A stretch of DNA of 64,000 nt from Candidatus Thiodiazotropha sp. (ex Myrtea sp. 'scaly one' KF741663) (GCA_025655555.1 JAHXIQ010000001.1:682001-746000), one strand, 5' to 3'. Shown: positions 1 to 9,620, counted from the stretch's first letter. Translations and numbers: made by a program. Notes: a model not told the origin generated them from the letters alone.

Positions 1-1944
1 CAGATCGCTATAAATATCCGCCACATGCGCATTGTTTCTGTCGACAGCCAACAGATACTGGGTCAGATCATTGGTGCCCACAGAGAGGAAATCGACTCGT
101 CTGGCCAGCCCTTCCACTTGATAAACCGCAGCCGGCACTTCAATCATGACACCGATCTTGGGCATGCTGACATCATACCCCTCCTCGGTGAGCTCATCGT
201 GGGCACGCTGAATCAACGCAAGCGCATCATCCACCTCATCCACATTACTGATCATCGGTAGCAGTAACCGGAGATTGTTGAGTCCTATGGCTGCACGCAG
301 CATAGCGCGTACCTGGGTGAGAAAAATCTCGGGGTGATCCAGGGAGATACGAATGCCACGCCATCCGAGAAAAGGATTCTGCTCCTCCACCGGAAAATAG
401 GGCAGCGGCTTATCGCCACCGATATCCAATGTGCGGATGATTACCGGTCGCGGGTGGAAGGTCTTCAAGACCTTGCGATAGTTTGTCACCTGCACCGATT
501 CGCCAGGAAAACTGTCCCGCACCATGAAGGGCAGCTCGGTGCGATAAAGCCCAACACCTGCAGACTCTTCTATCCCACTGTTATTCATCTCTGAGATGAG
601 ACCGGTGTTCAGATAGAGTGGCACCCCTACACCATCGGTGGTTTCACAGGGCAGGCCCTTGTTAACCTGCAGCTCTTCCGACAGCTCCCGGTCCTCTTCG
701 GCCAGACGGCGATACTCCTGCAACACGGAAGGCGCAGGTGAAACATAGACCCTACCCACATAACCATCCAGGATAACGAAGCGGTCATCCATTCGGGTGA
801 CCGGCAGATCACTCATACCCATGACAGCGGGAACATCCATGGCGCGCGCCAAGATGGCGACATGGGAGAAACTGGCGCCTCGAGCTGAGACAATTCCTGC
901 CAAACGATCCTTGGGCACTTCGGCGAGTTGCATCGCACTCACTTCGTCACCGACCAGAATGGTGCCCTGCGGATATTCAACCTGACTTTCGACGCTTTGC
1001 TGCAAGTGCATCAAGATGCGACGCCCCAAGTCCCGAACATCGGAGGCACGCTCACGCAGATAGACATCCTCCATGGCATCGAAGACCTTGGCATGCTCCT
1101 CAATGGTCTGACGCAGCGCGCCCGGCGCCCAATACCCCTGATGTATTCGCTGCACTGTTTTGCCAATCAAGGAATCACTACCCAGCATCATCAACCAAGC
1201 ATCGAAAAGTGCACGATCTTCTGCCGGCAGGCTGTCCTCAAAACGATCTTCCAGTGCCATCAGATCCTGTATCACAGCGGCGACAGCGGTACGGAACTCC
1301 TCCTCCTCCACATCAGGATCCTGTGCTTTTTTATCGGGAACAGCATCGAGATCTGCTGGAGGATAGACGACAACGGCCGTGCCAAAGGCAACACCCGGCG
1401 AGCCCGGCCTACCCTGTAGAAAGCGTTTGGGTGGTGCAGTCTCTTCCGAGGTCACAAGTTGCCCGCTTGCCTGGGCATGTGTAATAGCGCCGGCAAGTTG
1501 TGCTGCCAAAGTAAAGAGAAAAGTAACTTCGTTGTCTGCGAAAGTTCGCATCTCAATCTGCCGCACCACCAGTACGCCCAACACCTTACGATTTTGGATG
1601 ATAGGTACGCCGAGGAAACCCTTATATTGTGTCTCCCCCGTCTCATTGGCGAAAAGATATCGGTTATGGCTCGGCGCATCGGCCACATTGACAGGCTCAG
1701 CCCGTTCACAGACGAGACCGATGAGTCCTCGATGATAGGGCAGACTGACCTTTCCCACAGCCTCCAACCGAAGACCATCGGTCGCCATCAACACATGACT
1801 ACGACGCTCGAAATCAGTCAGATAGACAGAACAGACATCCACCTCGATAGTCTGTTTGACCTGCTGAACGATAATCTGCAGGACTTCTTGCAAATCGGAA
1901 GCGGCATTGACCTCTTTGACGATACGGTGGAGTGGATCAAGCAT
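1..1944 (-). CDS. ptsP: PtsP, phosphoenolpyruvate-protein phosphotransferase with GAF domain (3' end outside window)
   Basis: This is enzyme I of the nitrogen phosphotransferase system, which passes phosphate from PEP to NPr. The minus strand is open from about 1983 to the window edge, so the C-terminus is missing. The N-terminus is a GAF domain ([18 protein letters not shown], then DVCSVYLTD and VLMATDGL). The phosphohistidine region lies near 850-890 and reads [21 protein letters not shown]. The last visible residues ([17 protein letters not shown]) belong to the PEP-binding barrel. I chose ATG 1944 because it matches the family start. A GTG at 1983 overlaps the rppH stop (GTGA) and would add 13 residues. 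It lies directly downstream of rppH, the usual rppH-ptsP order. Confidence 0.95.
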   Translation of the reverse strand, partial: MLDPLHRIVKEVNAASDLQEVLQIIVQQVKQTIEVDVCSVYLTDFERRSHVLMATDGLRLEAVGKVSLPYHRGLIGLVCERAEPVNVADAPSHNRYLFANETGETQYKGFLGVPIIQNRKVLGVLVVRQIEMRTFADNEVTFLFTLAAQLAGAITHAQASGQLVTSEETAPPKRFLQGRPGSPGVAFGTAVVVYPPADLDAVPDKKAQDPDVEEEEFRTAVAAVIQDLMALEDRFEDSLPAEDRALFDAWLMMLGSDSLIGKTVQRIHQGYWAPGALRQTIEEHAKVFDAMEDVYLRERASDVRDLGRRILMHLQQSVESQVEYPQGTILVGDEVSAMQLAEVPKDRLAGIVSARGASFSHVAILARAMDVPAVMGMSDLPVTRMDDRFVILDGYVGRVYVSPAPSVLQEYRRLAEEDRELSEELQVNKGLPCETTDGVGVPLYLNTGLISEMNNSGIEESAGVGLYRTELPFMVRDSFPGESVQVTNYRKVLKTFHPRPVIIRTLDIGGDKPLPYFPVEEQNPFLGWRGIRISLDHPEIFLTQVRAMLRAAIGLNNLRLLLPMISNVDEVDDALALIQRAHDELTEEGYDVSMPKIGVMIEVPAAVYQVEGLARRVDFLSVGTNDLTQYLLAVDRNNAHVADIYSDL

Positions 1945-1979
1945 ATTCGATCGATGAGAGTGACCGCCAGCCTTGATAC

Positions 1980-2504
1980 TCACCTGCGGTTCTGTCTCAG
2001 GTAGTTAGTATGCGTCCGCCCGGGAGCACCCTCAGGGTAGAGCAAGGGAGCCAGTTCTTCCAATGCCCGGGTGTAGACCTGACGCTTGAAATAGATCACC
2101 TCGCGCACCGGCTGCCAGTATTTTACCCAGCGCCAATCCTGAAACTCAGGTGTCTCAGTATGATCGAGACAGAAGGCATCCTCGCCGCAGTCGGCACGCA
2201 ACAGGAACCATATCTGTTTCTGGCCGATACAGAGCGGTTCACAGTGGCGGCGTATGTAGCGTTCCGGCAAGCGGTATTTCAGCCAATTACGGGTGGAACC
2301 CATCACCTTGACCTGGTCCGGCTTAAGACCCACCTCTTCCTGAAGCTCCCGGTACATAGCCTCTTCCGGTGTCTCCTCCGGCTTGATACCGCCCTGGGGA
2401 AACTGCCAGGCATCCTGACCCACGCGACGCCCCCAGAAGAGCATCCGGTTGCTGTTACAGAGAATAATGCCGACGTTGGGTCTGAAACCGTCCGAGTCAA
2501 TCAA
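1980..2504 (-). CDS. rppH: RNA pyrophosphohydrolase RppH (Nudix)
   Basis: A Nudix hydrolase that removes pyrophosphate from the 5' end of mRNA and so opens it to RNase E decay. The Nudix box is complete: GGIKPEE, then [12 protein letters not shown], fitting GX5EX7REUXEEXGU. The early [14 protein letters not shown] and [11 protein letters not shown] stretches are typical of RppH rather than other Nudix enzymes. The family normally begins just before IDSDG, which points to a TTG start at 2504 (174 residues). The frame stays open to another TTG at 2552, and neither has a strong ribosome-binding site. The stop overlaps the possible GTG start of ptsP, so the two are probably co-transcribed. Confidence 0.93.
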   Translation of the reverse strand: MIDSDGFRPNVGIILCNSNRMLFWGRRVGQDAWQFPQGGIKPEETPEEAMYRELQEEVGLKPDQVKVMGSTRNWLKYRLPERYIRRHCEPLCIGQKQIWFLLRADCGEDAFCLDHTETPEFQDWRWVKYWQPVREVIYFKRQVYTRALEELAPLLYPEGAPGRTHTNYLRQNRR

Positions 2505-2682
2505 GTTTGTGGCCAAATTAAGCTTTTTTAATGGTCTTTGATTCTTCCACAATCGACTTGAAGCAGCAAGGAACGAGCAACATAAGCCTTTGCTGATTCA
2601 GCAAATTCCTGTACTGTTCTCAGGGAAAAGGATGCACCTCACCGAGGGTCCTCAAATCCGGTAACAGAGCAGGATCTACCCG

Positions 2683-3339
2683 ATGGCACTGGCAATTTTT
2701 GATCTCGATAACACGCTTCTGGCAGGCGATTCCGACTACCTTTGGGGTCGTTTTCTGGTAGAGAAAGGTATTGTCGACGGCGAATTTTATGAGCGTGAGA
2801 ACGAGCGCTTTTTCGCCCAATACAAAGCCGGCCAACTCGATATATTCGAATTTCTGCGTTTCTCCCTCGCACCTTTGAGACAACACCCACCCAAGAGACT
2901 GCAAGCGTGGCGCAGGGAATTCCTCGACAGCGTCATCTCTCCACTGATCACCGACAGTGCGATACAGCTGGTGGAGAAACACCGGGATGCGGGCGACGTG
3001 CTTATGATCATCACTGCCACAAACGCCTTTGTCACCCGCCCCATTGCCGACCGTTTCGGTATTGAGCACCTGATTGCCACCGAACCGGAGACATTAAATG
3101 GCCACTACACCGGAGATGTGGAAGGTGAACCCAGTTTCCGGGAAGGCAAAGTCAACCGGCTGCAAGATTGGCTGGAGGCACATCAGCAGACGCTACAGAA
3201 CAGCTGGTTCTACAGCGACTCCCATAATGACCTGCCCCTTCTGGAGCAGGTCGATCATCCTGTAGCCGTCGATCCGGACGAAGCCCTCGCTGAAGTGGCG
3301 ACAACCCGTCAGTGGCCTATTCTGCAGCTCCATAGCTGA
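2683..3339 (+). CDS. HAD-IB family phosphatase (SerB-like)
   Basis: A 218-residue haloacid-dehalogenase-type phosphatase of the IB subfamily. Motif I is FDLDNTLL at residues 5-12 with the nucleophile and acid Asp pair. Motif II is the ITATN stretch near residue 110, and motif IV is YSDSHNDLPLL near residue 183. A helical cap fills the gap between motifs I and II, as in phosphoserine-phosphatase-like enzymes. The substrate cannot be read from sequence; relatives act on phosphoserine, histidinol phosphate or phospholipid head groups. It is divergent from rppH-ptsP and stands alone or with the next small gene, 46 bases downstream. Confidence 0.88.
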   Translation: MALAIFDLDNTLLAGDSDYLWGRFLVEKGIVDGEFYERENERFFAQYKAGQLDIFEFLRFSLAPLRQHPPKRLQAWRREFLDSVISPLITDSAIQLVEKHRDAGDVLMIITATNAFVTRPIADRFGIEHLIATEPETLNGHYTGDVEGEPSFREGKVNRLQDWLEAHQQTLQNSWFYSDSHNDLPLLEQVDHPVAVDPDEALAEVATTRQWPILQLHS

Positions 3340-3385
3340 AAATCATCCATACTAAAAAAGATTAGTAACAGGAAAGGAGTATCCC

Positions 3386-3622
3386 ATGGCCAATACCGCT
3401 TTTTTTGCTGTACTCATCGTACTCATTCTCGGCGTGCTCTACGTCATGAAGAGTAGCGACAATCCACCGGAAACCAGCTACAACCAGACTCCCAAGCAGT
3501 ACATTGAACTGGTTGAGCAGAAAAAGGCTGCCCGCCAGGCAGCTGAGCAGCTTGAGAAATCGTTACAGGAAAGTACCGAAAAAACGGACCAGGCGCTGGA
3601 ATCAATCAATCGTCAGCGTTGA
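3386..3622 (+). CDS. Small single-span membrane protein, unknown
   Basis: A 78-residue protein with a clear ribosome-binding site (GGAAAGGAG) before ATG 3386. Residues 4-21 form one hydrophobic segment (FFAVLIVLILGVLYVM). The rest is a charged, Gln- and Glu-rich helix (about residues 45-78) likely to form a coiled coil in the cytoplasm or periplasm. I do not recognise a family. Its last ten bases overlap the end of the convergent gene at 3613. Confidence 0.7.
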   Translation: MANTAFFAVLIVLILGVLYVMKSSDNPPETSYNQTPKQYIELVEQKKAARQAAEQLEKSLQESTEKTDQALESINRQR

Positions 3623-4014
3623 CAGAAGGGACGCTCGTCAGGATTCTCCACCGCATCGGCAATAGCATTGACCAGATCGCCCAACTCCTGTGGTGAAACG
3701 ACCTCTAACAGCTTCTGCATCAGCTGCGGGTCAACCGCAGCCTGCACCACCCTGCCGTCATTGAGCGTCACATTGACGCCTGCTGTGTGGACGTGAGCCT
3801 GTCCCTCCTCCTCCGCAACCAGTGATTCGTTCAGGTCCAGCATCTGGTCGTAGTAAAGTTCGACCTTCTCATCCAAAGCGTCATCCAGATCCTCTGGCAG
3901 GGCAATCAGCCAACCTTCATCACTCGATGATGACTGCGGCTCCAACCCCAATGACTCAAGATAATCGATAAAGCGCCTCCAGGGGCGCTCGTCAAAAAAA
4001 ATATATTCCAACAT
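3613..4014 (-). CDS. Hypothetical acidic protein, 133 aa
   Basis: An acidic soluble protein without signal peptide or membrane segment. It starts MLEYIFFDERPWRRFIDYLESLGL and carries a run of acidic residues around 45-75, then a short domain ending PDERPFCQR. Composition and codon use look like a real gene, but I do not recognise the family and assign no function. It converges on the small membrane protein at 3386 with a ten-base overlap at their 3' ends. Confidence 0.7.
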   Translation of the reverse strand: MLEYIFFDERPWRRFIDYLESLGLEPQSSSSDEGWLIALPEDLDDALDEKVELYYDQMLDLNESLVAEEEGQAHVHTAGVNVTLNDGRVVQAAVDPQLMQKLLEVVSPQELGDLVNAIADAVENPDERPFCQR

Positions 4015-4094
4015 AACAACTCACGGACTCATGTTTTGAGCCACTACCGTGGCTAATATCCTCGTCATAGAAAGCAATTTGACGGGACATCCAA

Positions 4095-4499
4095 ATGAAA
4101 CGCAGAAATTTTCTACATTCACTGCTTGGTGTTTTGGGTGGCAGCCTGAGCCACCGAGTCTACGCCAAAATATCTCCAATCCAAACCCGGCGGAGATTGA
4201 TACTGCAGGAGTCTCCCCTGGCCGGCTATCAATACCATCGCGCTGCCGCAATTTGGCCATTTTTACAGGTGGGAGAAAAACTCTATCTCAAGCGGGAGCC
4301 CAGCAATCAACACGACCCTCATGCCGTCGCCGTCTGGTTCAGAAATGAGCATCTGGGATATGTACCCCGCCGAGAAAATCGTACCCTGGCAAAACTGATG
4401 GACCAGGGGGAGAGACTGGAGACCCGCATCACCCGGTTATTGACTGATGAGCAGAACCCCTGGCGAAAAATACGCTTTCGTGTAGAGATGGTCTCCTGA
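4095..4499 (+). CDS. Stand-alone HIRAN-domain protein with twin-arginine-like leader
   Basis: The first 25 residues (MKRRNFLHSLLGVLGGSLSH, then RVYA) look like an export signal with a twin arginine followed by NFL, as in Tat signals. Residues about 40-130 fit a HIRAN domain: SPLAGYQYH, GEKLYLKREP, NQHDPHAVAV, LGYVPRREN and LAKLMDQGE. HIRAN is a small beta-barrel known from SWI2/SNF2 helicases such as HLTF, where it binds 3' DNA ends; bacterial single-domain copies are of unknown role. There is no helicase or nuclease beside it. An exported HIRAN protein could not act on chromosomal DNA, so its ligand is open. Domain call is fairly sure; export is inferred from the leader. Confidence 0.82.
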   Translation: MKRRNFLHSLLGVLGGSLSHRVYAKISPIQTRRRLILQESPLAGYQYHRAAAIWPFLQVGEKLYLKREPSNQHDPHAVAVWFRNEHLGYVPRRENRTLAKLMDQGERLETRITRLLTDEQNPWRKIRFRVEMVS

Positions 4500-4536
4500 T
4501 CCGGTAATCAGCAAAAATCCTATGAGACACCTCGGC

Positions 4537-5166
4537 TCACCGGATACGTAACCCACCAGGTCTCAACGGTCGGTTCCTGCTCTTTTTCCTAATACCCTCG
4601 ATACCCAAAGAGAACTCCATCTGTCGAGCGGCCTCACCAAGGAACTTCGTCATACCAAAATCTGCCAGGGTGATACTCGCAGTACCCTCAAAACCCCGCC
4701 GGTAGCCACCCCAGGGATCCGTGCCGGCCCCTACATGTTTCACATCTATTTCGATCTGTCGGGTAACGCCATGCAGGGTCAAATCCCCCAGCAAGCGCGC
4801 TTTACCCTTGTCCGTTTCTGTATAGGCAGTGCTGACAAAATGCGCATCCGGGAAGCGTTCCACATCGAGGAAATCATCATCCCGTAGATGCTTGTCTCGC
4901 TCCGCATGATTGGTATCGATACTGGCCGTATCGATGTGAATCTCGATGGTAGCCGATGCAGGGTCATTCTCATCGTAGCTGAACTCACCGGAGAACCGGT
5001 TAAACCGGCCGGTCAGCCAACTGTAACCCAAATGACTGATCCTGAACTGAATAAAGGCGTGACTGCCTTCAGTATCGATTACATAGTCGGATGCTGATGC
5101 AGAGACGGCACCGAACGTAGAGAGAATAACGAACACGGCCATCCGAATTGAGTCAATCATTGGCAT
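4537..5166 (-). CDS. YceI-family periplasmic lipocalin-like protein
   Basis: A 209-residue exported protein: a signal peptide of about 25 residues ending in a VSASAS-type site, then a YceI domain (YVIDTEGSHAFIQFRISHLG, GRFNRFSGEF, IDTNHAERDKHLRDDDFLDV, LTLHGVTR). YceI proteins have a lipocalin-like barrel that binds isoprenoid-type lipids such as octaprenyl phenol. The C-terminus is slightly longer and more basic than usual (KKSRNRPLRPGG). It stands alone; the 186 bases upstream up to 5352 separate it from the divergent gene at 5353. Its true ligand is unknown. Confidence 0.9.
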   Translation of the reverse strand: MPMIDSIRMAVFVILSTFGAVSASASDYVIDTEGSHAFIQFRISHLGYSWLTGRFNRFSGEFSYDENDPASATIEIHIDTASIDTNHAERDKHLRDDDFLDVERFPDAHFVSTAYTETDKGKARLLGDLTLHGVTRQIEIDVKHVGAGTDPWGGYRRGFEGTASITLADFGMTKFLGEAARQMEFSLGIEGIRKKSRNRPLRPGGLRIR

Positions 5167-5352
5167 TCCTTATAGGGTTAAGCTGGTCATCAATGCATGG
5201 CAGATAGGCGTTAGCGAAATATCGGTAATACCGATTGATCGTTTAGACCGCCTGAGTCAGGTTTTATCACTTCGAACCGTATGTGACCTTTATCAATCTA
5301 GCGTGTTTTCAATCTTGCCGTTGGCCTCAATAGTTGAGCTATACTGTACCTC

Positions 5353-5769
5353 ATGGATACGATAGACACTGGAAAGGTCAGGCTCGACATCGTCGACAAC
5401 AGCTATATACATGCTGTTATCTACAGCGACGAAGAGATCATCGAAAGCGACATCAAACCTGTCACTAACTTCCTTGATCAGTTTACAGATCCAGTGCCAG
5501 CTCTGATCGAGCGACAGGGACAATACTCAATCTCTGTCCTGGTGCAAATCTCGATGATGCAACAGACCAAGCATCGACTGAAAGCCGTAGCCTACATCGA
5601 ACGCAACCACCGTGACGTGATCATGACCCGGATCGCAGCCAGTACCTATTTCCGAGATGTAGAGGTCAAGTCCTTCTACGACCGGGAAGAAGCCATCGAG
5701 TGGCTGAAGCAGTTCTTCCCCGCCACACCACTTATCACCGAAACACAGAAATCAGCCCAGTTATCGTGA
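5353..5769 (+). CDS. SpoIIAA/STAS-fold-like hypothetical protein
   Basis: A 138-residue cytoplasmic protein. Alternating strands and helices (VRLDIVDNSYIHAVIYSDEE, KAVAYIER, then DREEAIEWLKQFF at the C-terminus) resemble the SpoIIAA-like/STAS-fold proteins in which the last helix reads EEAxxWL. No phosphorylatable serine motif of the DSSG type is seen, so it is not a classical anti-anti-sigma factor. Function unknown; fold call is tentative. It converges on the Lrp-type regulator, whose stop lies 6 bases away. Confidence 0.7.
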   Translation: MDTIDTGKVRLDIVDNSYIHAVIYSDEEIIESDIKPVTNFLDQFTDPVPALIERQGQYSISVLVQISMMQQTKHRLKAVAYIERNHRDVIMTRIAASTYFRDVEVKSFYDREEAIEWLKQFFPATPLITETQKSAQLS

Positions 5770-5774
5770 TGATT

Positions 5775-6239
5775 TCAAACGGGTAGCGCTGTCTCATCCA
5801 CCACCCGACGCATGACAAAGCTGGAGTGGACACCGCTCACCCCTTCGATACGTGTAATCTGGTTCAGCAGCAGCGCCTGATAGGCCTCCATATCCTTGAC
5901 CACGACCTTGATCTGGTAATCCGCATCCTGACCGGTGATCAGCAGGCACTCCAGCACCTCGGGAAGCGCACTGACCTTCTTTTCAAAGTTGGCGAATCGT
6001 TCCGGTGTGTGGCGATCCATAGCAATATGGATCAGCGCCATCAGGCTCAGACCCAGCTTGCCGGCATCCAGACAGGCCCGGTAGCCTGTTATGATCCCCA
6101 CCGCTTCCAAGGCCCGCACCCGTCGCAGGCAGGGGGAAGGTGAGAGACCGATCTTTTCTGCCAGATCCTGGTTGCTGATTCGACCATCCTGCTGCAGCAA
6201 TTGCAGAATACGCTTATCGTAGCGATCCAACGTCATCAC
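5775..6239 (-). CDS. Lrp/AsnC family transcriptional regulator
   Basis: A 154-residue feast/famine regulator of standard length. The N-terminal helix-turn-helix reads LDRYDKRILQLLQQDGRISN then DLAEKIGLSPSPCLRRVRAL; the C-terminal RAM domain (residues 65-150) includes VLECLLITGQDADYQIKVVV. Family members form octamers or hexadecamers that bind an amino acid and wrap DNA. It is divergent from leuA, and the shared upstream region holds a long AT-rich palindrome, so autoregulation and control of leuA are reasonable inferences. The effector cannot be read from sequence. Confidence 0.92.
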   Translation of the reverse strand: MMTLDRYDKRILQLLQQDGRISNQDLAEKIGLSPSPCLRRVRALEAVGIITGYRACLDAGKLGLSLMALIHIAMDRHTPERFANFEKKVSALPEVLECLLITGQDADYQIKVVVKDMEAYQALLLNQITRIEGVSGVHSSFVMRRVVDETALPV

Positions 6240-6264
6240 ACTGCCCTCAATTCAACATTATAAA

Positions 6265-6303
6265 AAATATTATGCTTATATTTTAAAATATAGAGCAATA
6301 TTT
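6265..6303. promoter_or_regulatory. AT-rich palindrome, probable operator between the Lrp-type gene and leuA
   Basis: The centre is a perfect 16-base palindrome TATATTTTAAAATATA (6277-6292). It is flanked by symmetrical arms, AAATAT..TGCT on the left and AGCA.ATATTT on the right. It lies 26 bases upstream of the regulator start and within the only long gap before leuA. Lrp-type regulators bind imperfect AT-rich palindromes, so an operator is likely; direct binding is inference. Confidence 0.55.
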
Positions 6304-6450
6304 CACTTAATAACACCAAATCACAACCACAATTCGCAAGCACTTGCCAATCGATCTGCTCTAATCTTTCACCATCGGCCACAAGCCAACCAAGAATTGC
6401 CCCCGGCCACAAGCCATGGGCAGAGCAGAAAGCCTCACAAGGGCAGATCA

Positions 6451-8145
6451 ATGAGCCACTCACCAGGAGCAAGTACCTTGAAACGTTTCGACCATCGCAA
6501 ATATCACCCCACTCAGGGGATGCCTCTACAGCATCGCGAGTGGCCCAACCGGACCATCGGCAAGGCGCCAATCTGGGCCAGTGTCGATCTGCGCGATGGA
6601 AATCAGGCATTACTGGAGCCCATGAGTGTGGAGCAGAAACGGCGTCTGTGGAGACTGTTGGTGAAACTCGGTTTCAAGGAGATCGAGCTCGGCTTTCCCG
6701 CCGCCAGCCAGCCGGACTACGACTTTGTGCGCTGGTTGATAGAGGGAGACCATATCCCTGCTGATGTAACCGTACAGGTATTGGTCCAGGCCCGTGAGTC
6801 ACTGATCCGCAAGACCTTCGAGTCACTCAAAGGCGCACGACGGGCGATTGTGCATGTCTATAACTCCACCTCTACGGTACAGCGTGAACGGGTCTTCGGA
6901 CTCGACCGTGACGGCATCAAGGCCATTGCGGTAGAGGGTGCGGAGTTGCTGAAACGCGAAGCCAGACGTTATCCGGAGACCGACTGGGTCTTCCAGTACT
7001 CTCCCGAAAGCTTCTCCAATACCGAATGGGATTATGCGGTTGAGGTCTGCAACGCCGTGATCGATGTCTGGCAACCTACAGTCGATCACCCCTGCATCAT
7101 CAACCTTCCCGCCACGGTGGAGAGCAGTACGCCCAACGTCTTCGCAGACCAGGTTGAGTATTTCTGCCGCCACGTCTCCCGGCGCGATGCCATCAAGGTG
7201 TCGATTCACACCCATAACGACCGTGGCAGTGCAGTGGCGGCGGCAGAACTGGCGATCCTTGCCGGTGCGGATCGTGTTGAAGGCACCCTCATGGGCAATG
7301 GTGAGCGAACCGGCAACATGGACGTGGTCACGCTGGCCATGAATCTCTACAGCCAGGGCATAGACCCCGAACTTGATCTCTCCCAACCGGATGAGATTCT
7401 GCAAGTCTACAGCCAATGCACTGGTCTGCCGGTACACCCCAGGCATCCCTGGGTGGGAGAGCTGGTCTATACCGCCTTCTCCGGCTCTCATCAGGATGCC
7501 ATCCGTAAATGCCTGCACCAGCAGCAACCGGACGAGTCCTGGCAGGTGGCCTATCTTCCGATCGATCCTCAGGACATCGGCCGTGACTACCAGGCGGTGA
7601 TCCGGGTCAACAGCCAGTCGGGTAAGGGCGGTGTGGCCTACGTTCTGGAGCGTGATTACGGCCTGATGCTGCCGCGTTGGATCCAGACCGAACTCTCCGG
7701 CATCGTGCAACGGGTCAGTGAATCACGCCAGGGAGAGGTTGACAGCGAAACCATCTACCAACTCTTCCAGGACCATTTCGTGGCTGACGACAAGCCCATC
7801 CGGCTGGAGGGTTACCGTTTAGACCGTCACCAGGGTAGTGATGTGATTGAGGTAACACTGACGGATAGTGCACAACCCAGGACGATTCACGGGCTGGGCG
7901 AAGGGGCTATCTCAGCCTTCATGGATGCCTGGACACAGGCCTTCGGCCAGCAGGCCAGGGTTCTCGATTACAGTGAACACGCCATCGGTGAGGGTACCGA
8001 TGCAGAAGCTGTCGCCTACGTATTGCTCGACGTAGAAGGTCAACATATCGCAGGAGCGGCATTTGATCAGGATAGCCTGAGCGCCTCACTCAAATCGCTG
8101 ACATCTGCGCTGAATCTGTCCCAGCTCACACGACGCGCTGCTTAA
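6451..8145 (+). CDS. leuA: 2-isopropylmalate synthase LeuA
   Basis: Condenses acetyl-CoA with 2-ketoisovalerate in the first committed step of leucine synthesis. The barrel carries APIWASVDLRDGNQAL with the metal-binding Asp and SIHTHNDRGSAVAAAELAI with the HxH pair; DRVEGTLMGNGERTGN follows. The C-terminal regulatory domain (from about residue 430) fits leucine feedback. At 564 residues it is of the longer LeuA type that starts KYHP.QGMPL..R.WP. ATG 6451 follows AAGGGCAG and is preferred over an in-frame TTG at 6397. It is divergent from the Lrp-type gene. Confidence 0.95.
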   Translation: MSHSPGASTLKRFDHRKYHPTQGMPLQHREWPNRTIGKAPIWASVDLRDGNQALLEPMSVEQKRRLWRLLVKLGFKEIELGFPAASQPDYDFVRWLIEGDHIPADVTVQVLVQARESLIRKTFESLKGARRAIVHVYNSTSTVQRERVFGLDRDGIKAIAVEGAELLKREARRYPETDWVFQYSPESFSNTEWDYAVEVCNAVIDVWQPTVDHPCIINLPATVESSTPNVFADQVEYFCRHVSRRDAIKVSIHTHNDRGSAVAAAELAILAGADRVEGTLMGNGERTGNMDVVTLAMNLYSQGIDPELDLSQPDEILQVYSQCTGLPVHPRHPWVGELVYTAFSGSHQDAIRKCLHQQQPDESWQVAYLPIDPQDIGRDYQAVIRVNSQSGKGGVAYVLERDYGLMLPRWIQTELSGIVQRVSESRQGEVDSETIYQLFQDHFVADDKPIRLEGYRLDRHQGSDVIEVTLTDSAQPRTIHGLGEGAISAFMDAWTQAFGQQARVLDYSEHAIGEGTDAEAVAYVLLDVEGQHIAGAAFDQDSLSASLKSLTSALNLSQLTRRAA

Positions 8146-8160
8146 ACAGAGACAGCATTG

Positions 8161-8203
8161 GGTGGCAGGTTCGGGGGAGCTTCACTACCCCGAACCTGCC
8201 ACC
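8161..8203 (+). terminator. Strong hairpin after leuA (no U tract)
   Basis: A perfect 16-base inverted repeat (8161-8176 with 8188-8203, arms beginning GGTGGCAGG and ending CCTGCCACC) with an 11-base loop, 15 bases after the leuA stop. There is no run of T after it, so it may stabilise the 3' end or pause rather than act as a classical intrinsic terminator. Confidence 0.55.
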
Positions 8204-8310
8204 GACCAAGAGATATCAAACCGCTACCTGGACAGTTTTCCCCTGAACTAGCACTGGTGTGCCCCACCCGTGCTCAACGGTTGGAGAGCAATGCAGAATC
8301 TCACAGGCAT

Positions 8311-8346
8311 AAAAAATGGCCGGCACCCAAGGATGACCGGCCATTC
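8311..8346 (-). terminator. Intrinsic terminator of argG
   Basis: On the minus strand the arms AATGGCCGG and CCGGCCATT enclose a 13-base loop and are followed by six T (plus-strand A at 8311-8316), 16 bases beyond the argG stop. A classical rho-independent terminator for argG. Confidence 0.85.
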
Positions 8347-8361
8347 TCTAACTATCGGTTA

Positions 8362-9582
8362 TTAGCGTTTTTTAGATGCAGCCACACGCAGACGCAGGGC
8401 ATTCAGTTTGATGAAACCCTCTGCATCCTGCTGATTATAGGCACCGGCATCGTCCTCGAAAGTTGCGATAGACTCATCGAACAGGCTGTTGGTCTCGGAC
8501 TTGCGCCCAGCCACGTAGACATTGCCTTTATAGAGCTTCAATCTGACCACACCGTTGACCACTTTCTGGGTCTCGTCGATGGCTGCCTGCAACATCTCCC
8601 GCTCCGGGGCGAACCAATAACCGTTATAGACCAGCTTGGCGTAACGGGGCATCAGCTCATCCTTCATATGCGCCGCCTCCCGGTCCAGAGTCAGTGATTC
8701 CATAGCCCGATGCGCCTTGAGCAGGATAGTGCCGCCGGGTGTTTCGTAACAGCCGCGTGACTTCATGCCCACATAGCGATTCTCAACGATATCGGCACGA
8801 CCAATACCGTTGGCACCACCCAACTGATTCAGCTTCAGCAGCAGACTGGCAGGTGAAAGATCTTCACCGTCGATGGAAACGGCATCACCGTTTTTAAAAC
8901 CGATCTCGATATAAGCCGGCGCATCCGGCGCCTCCTCCGGTGATACCGACCAGCGCCACATTTCGTTGCCCGGCTCGGTCCAGGGATCTTCCAGATCGTA
9001 ACCCTCATAGGAGATGTGCAGCAGATTCGCATCCATGGAATAGGGGGACTTCTTGCCTTCCCGCTTCATCTCGACGGAGATACCGTGGGCTTCGGCATAG
9101 GCGAGCAGCTTCTCGCGTGAGTTGAGATCCCACTCACGCCAGGGGGCGATGATCTTGATATCGGGGCGCAACGCGTAGGCACCCAGTTCAAACCGTACCT
9201 GGTCGTTACCCTTGCCGGTAGCGCCATGGGAGATGGCATCGGCGCCGGTCTCGTTGGCAATCTCGATCAGGCGTTTGGCAATCAGCGGACGGGCGATTGA
9301 GGTGCCCAGCAGGTACTCACCCTCGTAGATGGCATTGGCGCGAAACATGGGGAAGACATAGTCACGCACGAACTCTTCGGTGAGATCTTCGATATAGATC
9401 TCCTTGATACCGGCCGCCTCGGCCTTGCCGCGTACCGGCTCGACCTCCTCACCCTGACCAATATCGGCAGTGAAGGTCACCACTTCGCATTGGTACTCGT
9501 CCTGCAGCCACTTGACGATAATCGAGGTATCCAGACCACCCGAGTAGGCCAGCACGACCTTTTTAATGCCATCGTTCGACAT
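8362..9582 (-). CDS. argG: Argininosuccinate synthase ArgG
   Basis: Joins citrulline and aspartate with ATP in arginine synthesis. Residues 10-18 hold the PP-loop [10 protein letters not shown]; further family motifs are [30 protein letters not shown] and NLLHISYEG. It is 406 residues, the usual length for the bacterial short type. A good -10 box lies 39 bases upstream. It is monocistronic, ending in the terminator at 8311. Confidence 0.97.
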   Translation of the reverse strand: MSNDGIKKVVLAYSGGLDTSIIVKWLQDEYQCEVVTFTADIGQGEEVEPVRGKAEAAGIKEIYIEDLTEEFVRDYVFPMFRANAIYEGEYLLGTSIARPLIAKRLIEIANETGADAISHGATGKGNDQVRFELGAYALRPDIKIIAPWREWDLNSREKLLAYAEAHGISVEMKREGKKSPYSMDANLLHISYEGYDLEDPWTEPGNEMWRWSVSPEEAPDAPAYIEIGFKNGDAVSIDGEDLSPASLLLKLNQLGGANGIGRADIVENRYVGMKSRGCYETPGGTILLKAHRAMESLTLDREAAHMKDELMPRYAKLVYNGYWFAPEREMLQAAIDETQKVVNGVVRLKLYKGNVYVAGRKSETNSLFDESIATFEDDAGAYNQQDAEGFIKLNALRLRVAASKKR

Positions 9583-9620
9583 CCGCAGTCTCCCAGAAAA
9601 GATGCTTGGAAAAGCCGGCC

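Noticed and set aside
1459-2004. 181-codon plus-strand frame and others in the first 2 kb
   Set aside because: The minus strand encodes an unmistakable PtsP that is simply cut by the window edge.
6823-7710. 295-codon open frame on the minus strand
   Set aside because: Antisense shadow of leuA, with shadow-like composition.
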